From Lasioglossum baleicum (Eukaryota > Arthropoda > Insecta > Hymenoptera > Halictidae), in assembly GCF_051020765.1 (NCBI RefSeq), contig NC_134930.1:5580001-5644000 (forward strand): a stretch of DNA of 64,000 bases, in the 5' to 3' direction. Within the stretch, counting starts at the first letter, position 1; each line of letters begins with the position of its first letter. Under the pieces are notes generated by a model. That model ran no database searches. It saw only the letters and a list, made by a program, of their open reading frames with translations, and was not told the origin of the DNA. Below, one piece after another: positions 26,001-36,064 of this stretch. Both the position numbers and the translations under genes were made by a program.

Positions 26001-28280
26001 AGTGTATACCTGTTCGCGGACGACACCGATCAGTCCCATCTCGGCCTCATGGCTAAGAAGGTAGTGTATACCAGTTCGGGGACGAAACCGGTGAGTCCCA
26101 TCTCGGCCTCATGGCTAAGATGGTAGTGTATACCTGTTCGCGGACGACACCGATCAGTCCCATCTCGGCCTCATGGCTAAGAAGGTAGTGTATACCTGTT
26201 CGCGGACGACACCGATCAGTCCCCTCTCGGCCTCATGGCTAAGAAAGTAGTGTATACCAGTTCGGGGACGAAACCGGTGAGTCCCACCTCGGCCTCATGG
26301 CTAAGAAGGTAGTGTATACCTGTTCGCGGACGACACCGATCAGTCCCATCTCGGCCTCATGGCTAAGAACGTAGTGTATACCAGTTCCGGACGACACCGG
26401 TTATTCCCTTCTCGGCCTCATGGCTAAGAAGGTAGTGTATACCTGTTCGCGGACGACACCGATCAGTCCCTTCTCGGCCTCATGGCTAAGAAGGTAGTGT
26501 ATACCAGTTCGGGGACGAAACCGGTGAGTCCCATCTCGGCCTCATGGCTAAGAAGGTAGTGTATACCTGTTCGCGGACGACACCGATCAGTCCCATCTCG
26601 GCCTCGTGGCTAAGAAGGTAGTGTATACCAGTTCCGGACGACACCGGTAAGTCCCTTCTCGGCCTCATGGCTAAGAAGGTAGTGTATACCAGTTCGGGGA
26701 CGAAACCGGTGAGTCCCATCTCGGCCTCATGGCTAAGAAGGTAGTGTATACCTGTTCGCGGACGACACCGATCAGTCCCATCTCGGCCTCATGGCTAAGA
26801 AGGTAGTGTATACCAGTTCGGGGACGAAACCGGTGAGTTCCATCTCGGCCTCATGGCTAAGATGGTAGTGTATACCAGTTCCGGGGGCACCGGTAAGTCC
26901 CTTCTCGGCCTCATGGCTAAGAAGGTAGTGTATACCAGTTCGGGGACGAAACCGGTGAGTCCCATCTCGGCCTCATGGCTAAGATGGTAGTGTATACCTG
27001 TTCGCGGACGACACCGATCAGTCCCATCTCGGCCTCATGGCTAAGAAGGTAGTGTATACCTGTTCGCGGACGACACCGATCAGTCCCATCTCGGCCTCGT
27101 GGCTAAGAAGGTAGTGTATACCTGTTCGCGGACGACACCGATCAGTCCCATCTCGGCCTCATGGCTAAGAAGGTAGTGTATACCTGTTCGCGGACGACAC
27201 CGATCAGTCCCATCTCGGCCACATGGCTAAGAAGGTAGTGTATACCTGTTCGCGGACAACACCGATCAGTCCCATCTCTGCCTCATGGCTAAGAAGGTAG
27301 TGTATACCAGTTCCGGACGACACCGGTGAGTCCCATCTCGGCCTCATGGCTAAGAAGGTAGTGTATACCTGTTCGCGGACGACACCGATCAGTCCCTTCT
27401 CGGCCTCATGGCTAAGAAGGTAGTGTATACCAGTTCGGGGACGACACCGGTAAGTCCCTTCTCGGCCTCATGGCTAAGAAGGTAGTATATACCAGTTCTG
27501 GGACGACACCGATCAGTCCCATCTCGGCCTCATGGCTAAGAAGGTAGTGTATACCAGTTCCGGATGACACCGGTAAGTCCCTTCTCGGCCTCATGGCTAA
27601 GAAGGTAGTGTATACCAGTTCGGGGACGAAACCAGTGAGTCCCATCTCGGCCTCATGGCTAAGAAGGTAGTGTATACCTGTTCGCGGACGACACCGATCA
27701 GTCCCATCTCGGCCTCATGGCTAAGAAGGTAGTGTATACCAGTTCGGGGACGAAACCGGTGAGTCCCATCTCGGCCTCATGGCTAAGATGGTAGTGTATA
27801 CCAGTTCCGGGGGCACCGGTAAGTCCCATCTCGGCCTCATGGCTAAGAAGGTAGTGTATACCAGTTCGGGGACGAAACCGGTGAGTCCCATCCTGGCCTC
27901 ATGGCTAAGATGGTAGTGTATACCTGTTCGCGGACGACACCGATCAGTCCCATCTCGGCCTCATAGCTAAGAAGGTAGTGTATACCAGTTCCGGACGACA
28001 CCGGTGAGTCCCATCTCGGCCTCATGGCTAAGAAGGTAGTGTATACCAGTTCGGGGACGAAACCGGTGAGTCCCACTTCGGCCTCATGGCTAAGAAGGTA
28101 GTGTATACCTGTTCGCGGACGACACCGATCAGTCCCATCTCGGCCTCATGGCTAAGAAGGTAGTGTATACCAGTTCCGGACGACACCGGTGAGCCCCTTC
28201 TCGGCCTCATGGCTAAGTAGGTAGTGTATACCTGTTCGCGGACGACACCGATCAGTCCCATCTCGGCCTCATGGCTAAGA
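20090..28280. repeat. Large duplicated satellite block, copy 1 (~8 kb)
   Basis: This block recurs at about 42120-50620. The offset changes in whole-monomer steps: 22,032 bp near 20.2 kb, 22,402 bp from 21.1 to 23.3 kb, 22,278 bp from 24 to 25.7 kb, and 22,339 bp from 26.5 to 28 kb. Diagnostic variants are CCCATCACGGCCTAATGG, GGCGTCATGG, CATGGTTAAG, GTACACCTG, GGTTATTCCC, CGTCCTCATGG with AAGATAGTG, and CTTGGCCTCCTGG. Confidence 0.85.
26377..28280. repeat. Internal ~1.9-kb repeat, second copy of 22925-24828
   Basis: The monomer series starting with GGTTATTCCC and running through the CTGGGACGAC, CCGGATGACACC, AACCAGTGAG, CCATCCTGGCC and CATAGCTAAG variants is the same at 22925-24828 and 26377-28280, at a constant offset of 3,452 bp. 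Both lie inside the larger block shared with 42-50.6 kb. Confidence 0.8.
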
Positions 28281-30137
28281 ATGTAGTGTATACCAGTTCC
28301 GGACGACACCGGTGAGTCCCATCTCGGCCTCATGGCTAAGAAGGTAGTGTATACCTGTTCGCGGACGACACCGATCAGTCCCGTCTCGGCCTCATGGCTA
28401 AGAAGGTAGTGTATACCTGTTCGCGGACAACACCGATCAGTCCCATCTCGGCCTCATGGCTAAGAAGGTAGTGTATACCAGTTCGGGGACGAAACCGGTG
28501 AGTCCCATCTCGGCTTCATGGCTAGGAAGGTAGTGTATACCTGTTCGCGGACGACACCGATCAGTCCCATCTCGGCCTCATGGCTAAGAAGGTAGTGTAT
28601 ACCAGTTCCGGACGACACCGGTAAGTCCCTTCTCGGCCTCATGGCTAAGAAGGTAGTATATACCAGTTCGGGGACGACACCGATCAGTCCCATCTCGGCT
28701 TCATGGCTAAGAAGGTAGTGTATACCAGTTCGGGGACGAAACCGGTGTGTCCCATCTCGGCCTCATGGCTAAGAAGGTAGTGTATACCAGTTCGGGGACG
28801 AAACCGGTGAGTCCCATCTCGGCTTCATGGCTAGGAAGGTAGTGTATACCTGTTCGCGGACGACACCGATCAGTCCCATCTCGGCCTCATGGCTAAGAAG
28901 GTAGTGTATACCAGTTCCGGATGACACCGGTAAGTCCCTTCTCGGCCTCATGGCTAAGAAGGTAGTGTATACCAGTTCGGGGACGAAACCAGTGAGTCCC
29001 ATCTCGGCCTCATGGCTAAGAAGGTAGTGTATACCTGTTCGCGGACGACACCGATCAGTCCCATCTCGGCCTCATGGCTAAGAAGGTAGTGTATACCAGT
29101 TCGGGGACGAAACCGGTGAGTCCCATCTCGGCCTCATGGCTAAGATGGTAGTGTATACCAGTTCCGGGGGCACCGGTAAGTCCCATCTCGGCCTCATGGC
29201 TAAGAAGGTAGTGTATACCAGTTCGGGGACGAAACCGGTGAGTCCCATCCTGGCCTCATGGCTAAGATGGTAGTGTATACCTGTTCGCGGACGACACCGA
29301 TCAGTCCCATCTCGGCCTCATAGCTAAGAAGGTAGTGTATACCAGTTCCGGACGACACCGGTGAGTCCCATCTCGGCCTCATGGCTAAGAAGGTAGTGTA
29401 TACCAGTTCGGGGACGAAACCGGTGAGTCCCACTTCGGCCTCATGGCTAAGAAGGTAGTGTATACCTGTTCGCGGACGACACCGATCAGTCCCATCTCGG
29501 CCTCATGGCTAAGAAGGTAGTGTATACCAGTTCCGGACGACACCGGTGAGCCCCTTCTCGGCCTCATGGCTAAGTAGGTAGTGTATACCTGTTCGCGGAC
29601 GACACCGATCAGTCCCATCTCGGCCTCATGGCTAAGAATGTAGTGTATACCAGTTCCGGACGACACCGGTGAGTCCCATCTCGGCCTCATGGCTAAGAAG
29701 GTAGTGTATACCTGTTCGCGGACGACACCGATCAGTCCCGTCTCGGCCTCATGGCTAAGAAGGTAGTGTATACCTGTTCGCGGACAACACCGATCAGTCC
29801 CATCTCGGCCTCATGGCTAAGAAGGTAGTGTATACCAGTTCGGGGACGAAACCGGTGAGTCCCATCTCGGCTTCATGGCTAGGAAGGTAGTGTATACCTG
29901 TTCGCGGACGACACCGATCAGTCCCATCTCGGCCTCATGGCTAAGAAGGTAGTGTATACCAGTTCCGGACGACACCGGTAAGTCCCTTCTCGGCCTCATG
30001 GCTAAGAAGGTAGTATATACCAGTTCGGGGACGACACCGATCAGTCCCATCTCGGCTTCATGGCTAAGAAGGTAGTGTATACCAGTTCGGGGACGAAACC
30101 GGTGTGTCCCATCTCGGCCTCATGGCTAAGAAGGTAG
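27500..30137. repeat. Tandem pair of 1,357-bp satellite units
   Basis: CCGGATGACACC occurs at 27,561 and 28,918, and every following variant recurs at +1,357 bp through about 30,137. The same unit appears again at 32,120-33,467 (offset 3,765 bp), where it is cut by the retrotransposon. The sequence right of the 3' LTR continues the unit from the corresponding position. Confidence 0.82.
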
Positions 30138-30189
30138 TGTATACCTGTTCGCGGACGACACCGATCAGTCCCATCTCGGCCTCATGGCT

Positions 30190-31593
30190 AAGAAGGTAGT
30201 GTATACCAGTTCCGGACGACACCGGTGAGTCCCATCTCGGCCTCATGGCTAAGAAGGTAGTGTATACCTGTTCGCGGACGACACCGATCAGTCCCGTCTC
30301 GGCCTCATGGCTAAGAAGGTAGTGTATACCTGTTCGCGGACAACACCGATCAGTCCCATCTCGGCCTCATGGCTAAGAAGGTAGTGTATACCAGTTCCGG
30401 ACGACACCGGTGAGTCCCATCTCGGCCTCATGGCTAAGAAGGTAGTGTATACCTGTTCGCGGACGACACCGATCAGTCCCTTCTCGACCTCATGGCTAAG
30501 AAGGTAGTGTATACCAGTTCGGGGACGAAACCGGTGAGTCCCATCACGGCTTCATGGCTAGGAAGGTAGTGTATACCTGTTCGCGGACGACACCGATCAG
30601 TCCCATCACGGCCTAATGGCTAAGAAGGTAGTGTATACCTGTTCGCGGACAACACCGATCAGTCCCATCTCGGCCTCATGGCTAAGAAGGTAGTGTATAC
30701 CAGTTCCGGACGACACCGGTAAGTCCCTTCTCGGCCTCATGGCTAAGAAGGTAGTATATACCAGTTCGGGGACGACACCGATCAGTCCCATCTCGGCTTC
30801 ATGGCTAAGAAGGTAGTGTATACCAGTTCGGGGACGAAACCGGTGTGTCCCATCTCGGCCTCATGGCTAAGAAGGTAGTGTATACCTGTTCGCGGACGAC
30901 ACCGATCAGTCCCATCTCGGCCTCATGGCTAAGAAGGTAGTGTATACCTGTTCGCGGACAACACCGATCAGTCCCATCTCGGCCTCATGGCTAAGAAGGT
31001 AGTGTATACCAGTTCCGGACGACACCGGTGAGTCCCATCTCGGCCTCATGGCTAAGAAGGTAGTGTATACCTGTTCGCGGACGACACCGATCAGTCCCGT
31101 CTCGGCCTCATGGCTAAGAAGGTAGTGTATACCTGTTCGCGGACAACACCGATCAGTCCCATCTCGGCCTCATGGCTAAGAAGGTAGTGTATACCAGTTC
31201 CGGACGACACCGGTGAGTCCCATCTCGGCCTCATGGCTAAGAAGGTAGTGTATACCTGTTCGCGGACGACACCGATCAGTCCCTTCTCGACCTCATGGCT
31301 AAGAAGGTAGTGTATACCAGTTCGGGGACGAAACCGGTGAGTCCCATCACGGCTTCATGGCTAGGAAGGTAGTGTATACCTGTTCGCGGACGACACCGAT
31401 CAGTCCCATCACGGCCTAATGGCTAAGAAGGTAGTGTATACCTGTTCGCGGACAACACCGATCAGTCCCATCTCGGCCTCATGGCTAAGAAGGTAGTGTA
31501 TACCAGTTCCGGACGACACCGGTAAGTCCCTTCTCGGCCTCATGGCTAAGAAGGTAGTATATACCAGTTCGGGGACGACACCGATCAGTCCCA
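30190..31593. repeat. 803-bp (13-monomer) satellite tandem duplication
   Basis: The CCCATCACGGCTTCATGGCT monomer and the following CACGGCCTAATGG monomer occur at about 30,541-30,615 and again 803 bp later. The flanking monomers match from about 30,190 to 30,790 against 30,993 to 31,593. The same series is present near 20.1-20.8 kb (offset 11,227 bp) and near 42.1-42.9 kb. Confidence 0.8.
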
Positions 31594-33463
31594 TCTCGGC
31601 CTCATGGCTAAGAAGGTAGTGTATACCAGTTCCGGACGACACCGGTAAGTCCCTTCTCGGGCTCATGGCTAAGAAGGTAGTGTATACCAGTTCGGGGACG
31701 AAACCGGTGAGTCCCATCTCGGCCTCATGGCTAAGAAGGTAGTGTATACCTGTTCGCGGACAACACCGATCAGTCCCATCTCGGCCTCATGGCTAAGAAG
31801 GTAGTGTATACCAGTTCCGGACGACACCGGTGAGTCCCATCTCGGCCTCATGGCTAAGAAGGTAGTGTATACCTGTTCGCGGACGACACCGATCAGTCCC
31901 GTCTCGGCGTCATGGCTAAGAAGGTAGTGTATACCTGTTCGCGGACAACACCGATCAGTCCCATCTCGGCCTCATGGTTAAGAAGGTAGTGTATACCAGT
32001 TCCGGACGACACCGGTGAGTCCCATCTCGGCCTCATGGCTAAGAAGGTAGTGTACACCTGTTCGCGGACGACACCGATCAGTCCCTTCTCGACCTCATGG
32101 CTAAGAAGGTAGTGTATACCTGTTCGCGGACGACACCGATCAGTCCCGTCTCGGCCTCATGGCTAAGAAGGTAGTGTATACCTGTTCGCGGACAACACCG
32201 ATCAGTCCCATCTCGGCCTCATGGCTAAGAAGGTAGTGTATACCAGTTCGGGGACGAAACCGGTGAGTCCCATCTCGGCTTCATGGCTAGGAAGGTAGTG
32301 TATACCTGTTCGCGGACGACACCGATCAGTCCCATCTCGGCCTCATGGCTAAGAAGGTAGTGTATACCAGTTCCGGACGACACCGGTAAGTCCCTTCTCG
32401 GCCTCATGGCTAAGAAGGTAGTATATACCAGTTCGGGGACGACACCGATCAGTCCCATCTCGGCTTCATGGCTAAGAAGGTAGTGTATACCAGTTCGGGG
32501 ACGAAACCGGTGTGTCCCATCTCGGCCTCATGGCTAAGAAGGTAGTGTATACCAGTTCGGGGACGAAACCGGTGAGTCCCATCTCGGCTTCATGGCTAGG
32601 AAGGTAGTGTATACCTGTTCGCGGACGACACCGATCAGTCCCATCTCGGCCTCATGGCTAAGAAGGTAGTGTATACCAGTTCCGGATGACACCGGTAAGT
32701 CCCTTCTCGGCCTCATGGCTAAGAAGGTAGTGTATACCAGTTCGGGGACGAAACCAGTGAGTCCCATCTCGGCCTCATGGCTAAGAAGGTAGTGTATACC
32801 TGTTCGCGGACGACACCGATCAGTCCCATCTCGGCCTCATGGCTAAGAAGGTAGTGTATACCAGTTCGGGGACGAAACCGGTGAGTCCCATCTCGGCCTC
32901 ATGGCTAAGATGGTAGTGTATACCAGTTCCGGGGGCACCGGTAAGTCCCATCTCGGCCTCATGGCTAAGAAGGTAGTGTATACCAGTTCGGGGACGAAAC
33001 CGGTGAGTCCCATCCTGGCCTCATGGCTAAGATGGTAGTGTATACCTGTTCGCGGACGACACCGATCAGTCCCATCTCGGCCTCATAGCTAAGAAGGTAG
33101 TGTATACCAGTTCCGGACGACACCGGTGAGTCCCATCTCGGCCTCATGGCTAAGAAGGTAGTGTATACCAGTTCGGGGACGAAACCGGTGAGCCCCACTT
33201 CGGCCTCATGGCTAAGAAGGTAGTGTATACCTGTTCGCGGACGACACCGATCAGTCCCATCTCGGCCTCATGGCTAAGAAGGTAGTGTATACCAGTTCCG
33301 GACGACACCGGTGAGCCCCTTCTCGGCCTCATGGCTAAGTAGGTAGTGTATACCTGTTCGCGGACGACACCGATCAGTCCCATCTCGGCCTCATGGCTAA
33401 GAATGTAGTGTATACCAGTTCCGGACGACACCGGTGAGTCCCATCTCGGCCTCATGGCTAAGA

Positions 33464-33467
33464 AGGT
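33464..33467 (+). repeat. Target site duplication, left copy (AGGT)
   Basis: The satellite sequence AAGGTAGTG is interrupted after AGGT by the TGTAAC end of the 5' LTR, and AGGT is repeated directly after the 3' LTR. A 4-bp duplication fits many Ty3/gypsy-type integrases. An apparent fifth base (A) on the left is ambiguous, because the LTR itself ends in A. Confidence 0.92.
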
Positions 33468-33468
33468 T

Positions 33469-33499
33469 GTAACAAACCTGCACTAGGCAAGCTTGTTAC
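33469..33499. repeat. Inverted repeat at the LTR 5' end
   Basis: GTAACAA at 33469-33475 is the reverse complement of TTGTTAC at 33493-33499, separated by 17 nt. It overlaps the TGTAAC terminal sequence that integrase must recognise and is present again at the start of the 3' LTR (40407-40437). Its role is unknown. Confidence 0.6.
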
Positions 33500-33698
33500 G
33501 AACAGCTGATCTCCGAAAGAGCCCGAGGTTCCCCGAAACCCACCGAGCCACACCGGCGTAAACAACACTTCCCCGAAACTCCTTGATCAAAGTGTCATCC
33601 ACCAAAAACCAAAATATACGCAAAACCCAGTAGAAAAACCATAGAACACACCTTACCTCACCACCAACCCTCACCTCCAAACAGGACATTTTGGGGAG

Positions 33699-33706
33699 TA
33701 TAAAAG
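33699..33706 (+). promoter_or_regulatory. LTR TATA box
   Basis: TATAAAAG is preceded by a GGGGAG stretch and followed about 30 bp later by GCAGTC (33731-33736), which resembles an arthropod initiator. It would drive the full-length genomic RNA from the 5' LTR. The copy in the 3' LTR lies at 40637-40644. A second TATA-like string, ATATAAAA at about 33,919, lies inside the hairpin region and is a weaker candidate. Confidence 0.7.
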
Positions 33707-33784
33707 GCCTCCGAAATATGCCAAATGATCGCAGTCCTGCTTAGGCGACCTAAGCATTTACCGCGCACCAGGTACCCGATCCTC

Positions 33785-34467
33785 CGACGACGACGTCGTA
33801 AACCAGTCCACCGTAAAGTACCGCTCCTTCAACGAGACGTTGAGACCAGCCCGCCGGAAACCTCCAGTTCCTGCACACCACGTAAGACATCGTTCCCTCG
33901 ACGAAGACGTCGATCACGATATAAAACACTCCCACGACGAAGACGTCGACACCAGTCCCGACTACCTCCAGTAGCACCGCTCCCTCGACGAAGACGTCGA
34001 CTCCTGACACCCGCTCCTGTGACGAGACGTCACCTCCAACACGCCGAACCCCTCTGTCACCGCTCCCGTGACGAGACGTCACCTCCTGCACCGAACTCCG
34101 TTCAACCACCGTTCCTGTGACGAGACGTCACTCCTCGCTCGTTCAAACACCGTTCCCGTGACGAGACGTCACCTCCTGCACCGAACCCCGTTCAAACACC
34201 ATCCTTGTGACGAGACGTCACTCTTCGCTCGTTCAAAGCACCGCTCCTGTGACGAGACGTCACCCCCGTGCACCGAACCCCATTCGAACACCGTTCCCGT
34301 GACGAGACGTCACCCCCTTGCACCGAACCCCCGTTCAAAACAGCGTTCCCGTGACGAGACGTCACCCCCTTGTACCAAACCCCGTTCGAACACCGTTCCT
34401 GTGACGAGACGTCACCCCCTTGCACCGAAACCCCGGCCAAGCACCGTTTCCCGTGACCGGGCGTCAC
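33785..34467 (+). repeat. LTR array of ~14 short hairpins with covarying stems
   Basis: Short inverted repeats recur every 34-69 bp. TCAACG-AGA-CGTTGA is at 33829-33843. TCGACG-AAGA-CGTCGA is at 33898-33913 and 33985-34000, with a 5-bp version (CGACG/CGTCG) at 33935-33948. GTGACG-AGA-CGTCAC starts at 34019, 34068, 34117, 34158, 34207, 34249, 34299, 34351 and 34401. A degenerate last copy with loop CGGGC is at 34453-34467. ACGACGTCGT at 33790-33799 is a related palindrome. Stem bases differ between classes but stay complementary, while the loop is nearly fixed. From 34,019 on, the hairpins sit in a 41-52-bp tandem repeat with CACCG and GTTC-rich spacers. They lie downstream of the TATA box and would be in the RNA leader. 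Confidence 0.85.
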
Positions 34468-34737
34468 CCCTGACACCGAACCCCGGCAACGCCGGTCCTA
34501 CGAAACCCGCTATCTACCTCTCCACGGCGATCCTGCGATCACCACCCAGTATCACCGTAATTACGAGGTGGCGAGCTAGCTTTATAACGCAACACCGTCT
34601 TGTTTATTTCGTACCATTTCACCACGTCTTCCCGCTCCGGCCCGCACTACGCGAACCCCGGCACGGCGAGCTATTCCCGCACTAAAGAAAACTCCGGACG
34701 GAAAGAACCGATCACGCGAGAAAGCGGCCCCGTTACA

Positions 34738-34755
34738 TGGCGCCCGAACAGGGAC
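34738..34755 (+). other. Primer-binding site, tRNA-Lys type
   Basis: TGGCGCCCGAACAGGGAC starts immediately after the 5' LTR with no spacer. It is the reverse complement of a tRNA 3' end (beginning TGG for the CCA tail) and has the same sequence as the 18-nt site used with tRNA-Lys3 in lentiviruses. By that comparison a lysine tRNA should prime minus-strand DNA synthesis. Confidence 0.9.
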
Positions 34756-34990
34756 CTGGTGAAAAGAACACACGACGAAGATAGAAACAAGGCGACGAAA
34801 CCGAAGGAAATTTTTTTTTTGAGGTTACCGGGCACACGTGTTGTCACGCGCAAGTAACAAGTGATAAACACGCCGCCGTGTGTCATTACGCCGCGACAAG
34901 ACCGCTCGCGACAAGTACGCGACGCGACATCTCTGGTGTACCCACGGTACCCCGTCCCGGGCCGCGGATAATTTTCAAACACGGCAGGGC
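34756..34990 (+). other. Untranslated leader between primer site and gag
   Basis: 235 bp without a convincing gene. It contains a run of ten T at 34811-34820. A short upstream frame begins at an ATG overlapping the LTR/primer-site junction (34736) and closes at a TAG in the 34,780s. The gag frame is open from about 34,865 but has no ATG before 34991. A packaging signal would be expected here or in the LTR hairpins, but I cannot point to one in this segment. Confidence 0.6.
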
Positions 34991-36064
34991 ATGCCGAAGA
35001 AATCGTCACTACGCCCCACGCCTGCACGAATCCTCGCAAACCTCCGCCGACACAAACTACCAATCACCGGAACGTCGGAGGACCGACGGCAACGCTGGAA
35101 GGAGTATCTAGCCCGGCAAATTACCCCACCTCGCACAATGAATGACACGGACAGACCAACGCCCTTTTCGGCTAACCTGCAGCCCGGCCCCAGCCAGCCA
35201 ACCACCTACCCGTTCTCCGAATTACTGGATCCTTGCAGAAACATTGACCGCATGCGAAAATGGGGACATACGACCGACGGAAAAGACCCTTATGCATTCG
35301 TCGAAAGAATCGACGAATTACAGGCAACATACCGACTCTCTGACGCCGAACTCCTCCGCGGGCTGCCCGAATTATTACGAGGGGAAGCTCAAAACTGGTT
35401 CCGCAACAACCGCTCACAGATACGCTCCTGGACACAATGCATGGAGAAATTCATCGAACATTTCTCACCCAACAAAACGCGGCTACAACGGGAACGCGAG
35501 GCCCGCGAACGGGTGCAAAAACCCAACGAACCAATCATAACCTACGTAAACGCCATTATGACTCTCCTACGACGGGCCGGCATAGCAGAGGAGGACCACC
35601 TAGAAATCATATTCGAAAATATGATTCCCGATTATATGATCGCCATCGACCCCGACCGCCTAAAGAACATCGACGATCTGATTCGACAGGCGCAACGGAT
35701 CGAAAGAGCAAGTGAACGGAAAAGACAGTACGCCCGGCCGTTCCTCCGAACCACCGCTGCGATAACCAGCGAGGACCAACCAACGACCACCGAACGACCA
35801 CTCGACACCATCGAGGACCGACTCGCCCGTCTAAGCTTGACGTCGGGAAACGAGGTAAGCTCGATCCCAGTAGACACCTACCACCGGAGCACACATTGCT
35901 GGCGCTGCAAACAACGAGGCCACGACCGATTTGAATGCAGAAACAAGTACAGGCGTTTCTGCTCACGCTGCGGTCGCGACGGAGTGCTGACCCGGGAGTG
36001 CCACCCGCCGGGAAACGGACCAAGGGACTCGACGCAGACGGGCAACCGCCAGTCCCGTGTATAA
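34991..36064 (+). CDS. gag: Gag polyprotein (capsid and zinc-knuckle nucleocapsid)
   Basis: 357 aa, forming the particle that packages the element's RNA. The start is the first ATG in the frame (34991, G at -3); the frame is open further upstream but only with GTG codons. The N-terminus (about residues 10-42) is basic and resembles a SAP-like DNA-binding helix pair (LRRHKLPITGT); this is tentative. Residues ~85-245 match the retrotransposon Gag capsid pattern, with a WF at 136-137, an FIEHF motif and a helix-rich stretch beginning at LQRERE. A CCHC zinc knuckle is at C303, C306, H311, C316. A second knuckle at C324, C327, V332, C337 has Val where His is expected, a degenerate form seen in other invertebrate elements. 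The last 15 codons lie downstream of the frameshift site and are replaced when Gag-Pol is made. Confidence 0.93.
   Translation: MPKKSSLRPTPARILANLRRHKLPITGTSEDRRQRWKEYLARQITPPRTMNDTDRPTPFSANLQPGPSQPTTYPFSELLDPCRNIDRMRKWGHTTDGKDPYAFVERIDELQATYRLSDAELLRGLPELLRGEAQNWFRNNRSQIRSWTQCMEKFIEHFSPNKTRLQREREARERVQKPNEPIITYVNAIMTLLRRAGIAEEDHLEIIFENMIPDYMIAIDPDRLKNIDDLIRQAQRIERASERKRQYARPFLRTTAAITSEDQPTTTERPLDTIEDRLARLSLTSGNEVSSIPVDTYHRSTHCWRCKQRGHDRFECRNKYRRFCSRCGRDGVLTRECHPPGNGPRDSTQTGNRQSRV

Larger units (their letters stand above)
1..33467. repeat. Satellite DNA array, left part (62/61/60-bp monomers)
   Basis: Uninterrupted head-to-tail monomers, about 540 copies, running off the left edge. Every monomer carries the core TCGGCCTCATGGCTAAGAAG and then GTAGTGTATACC; the remaining part defines the classes. 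Class A (62 bp) has TTCGCGGACGACACCGATC. Class B (62 bp) has TTCGGGGACGAAACCGG. Class C (61 bp) has TTCCGGACGACACCGG then TAAGTCCCTTCT. Class D (60 bp) has TTCCGGGGGCACCGG. Divergence between copies is mostly a few recurring substitutions, which mark higher-order blocks listed separately. Minus-strand open frames of 60-282 codons occur throughout but are a by-product of monomer length and are not called as genes. No host gene, tRNA or rRNA is seen in this stretch. Confidence 0.98.
33468..34737 (+). repeat. 5' long terminal repeat
   Basis: 1,270 bp, starting TGTAAC and ending GTTACA, repeated at 40406-41675 (constant offset 6,938 bp). The U3 part is short: a TATA box at 33699 puts the expected transcription start near 33,730, leaving about 1 kb of R plus U5, which is long for this group. 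That transcribed part is filled by the hairpin array described separately. I see no AATAAA within the LTR; only TATAAA-type hexamers are present. Confidence 0.96.

Noticed and set aside
1..33467. Dozens of minus-strand open frames of 60-159 codons in the satellite
   Set aside because: They are the same repeat translated in shifting frames, end wherever monomer lengths fall out of step, and show no coding-type constraint.
33725..34685. Plus-strand open frames of 131 and 205 codons inside the LTR (and copies in the 3' LTR)
   Set aside because: They translate the hairpin tandem repeat into Arg/His/Pro/Thr-rich repeats, and identical frames occur in both LTRs. Non-coding structure is the better explanation.
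34811..34820. T10 run as an RNA polymerase III terminator
   Set aside because: No A/B box promoter or small RNA gene is recognisable upstream; it lies within the element's leader.
34880..34990. Upstream extension of gag to a GTG codon at 34880
   Set aside because: No ATG occurs in the extension, whereas ATG 34991 has a suitable context and gives a normal Gag N-terminus.
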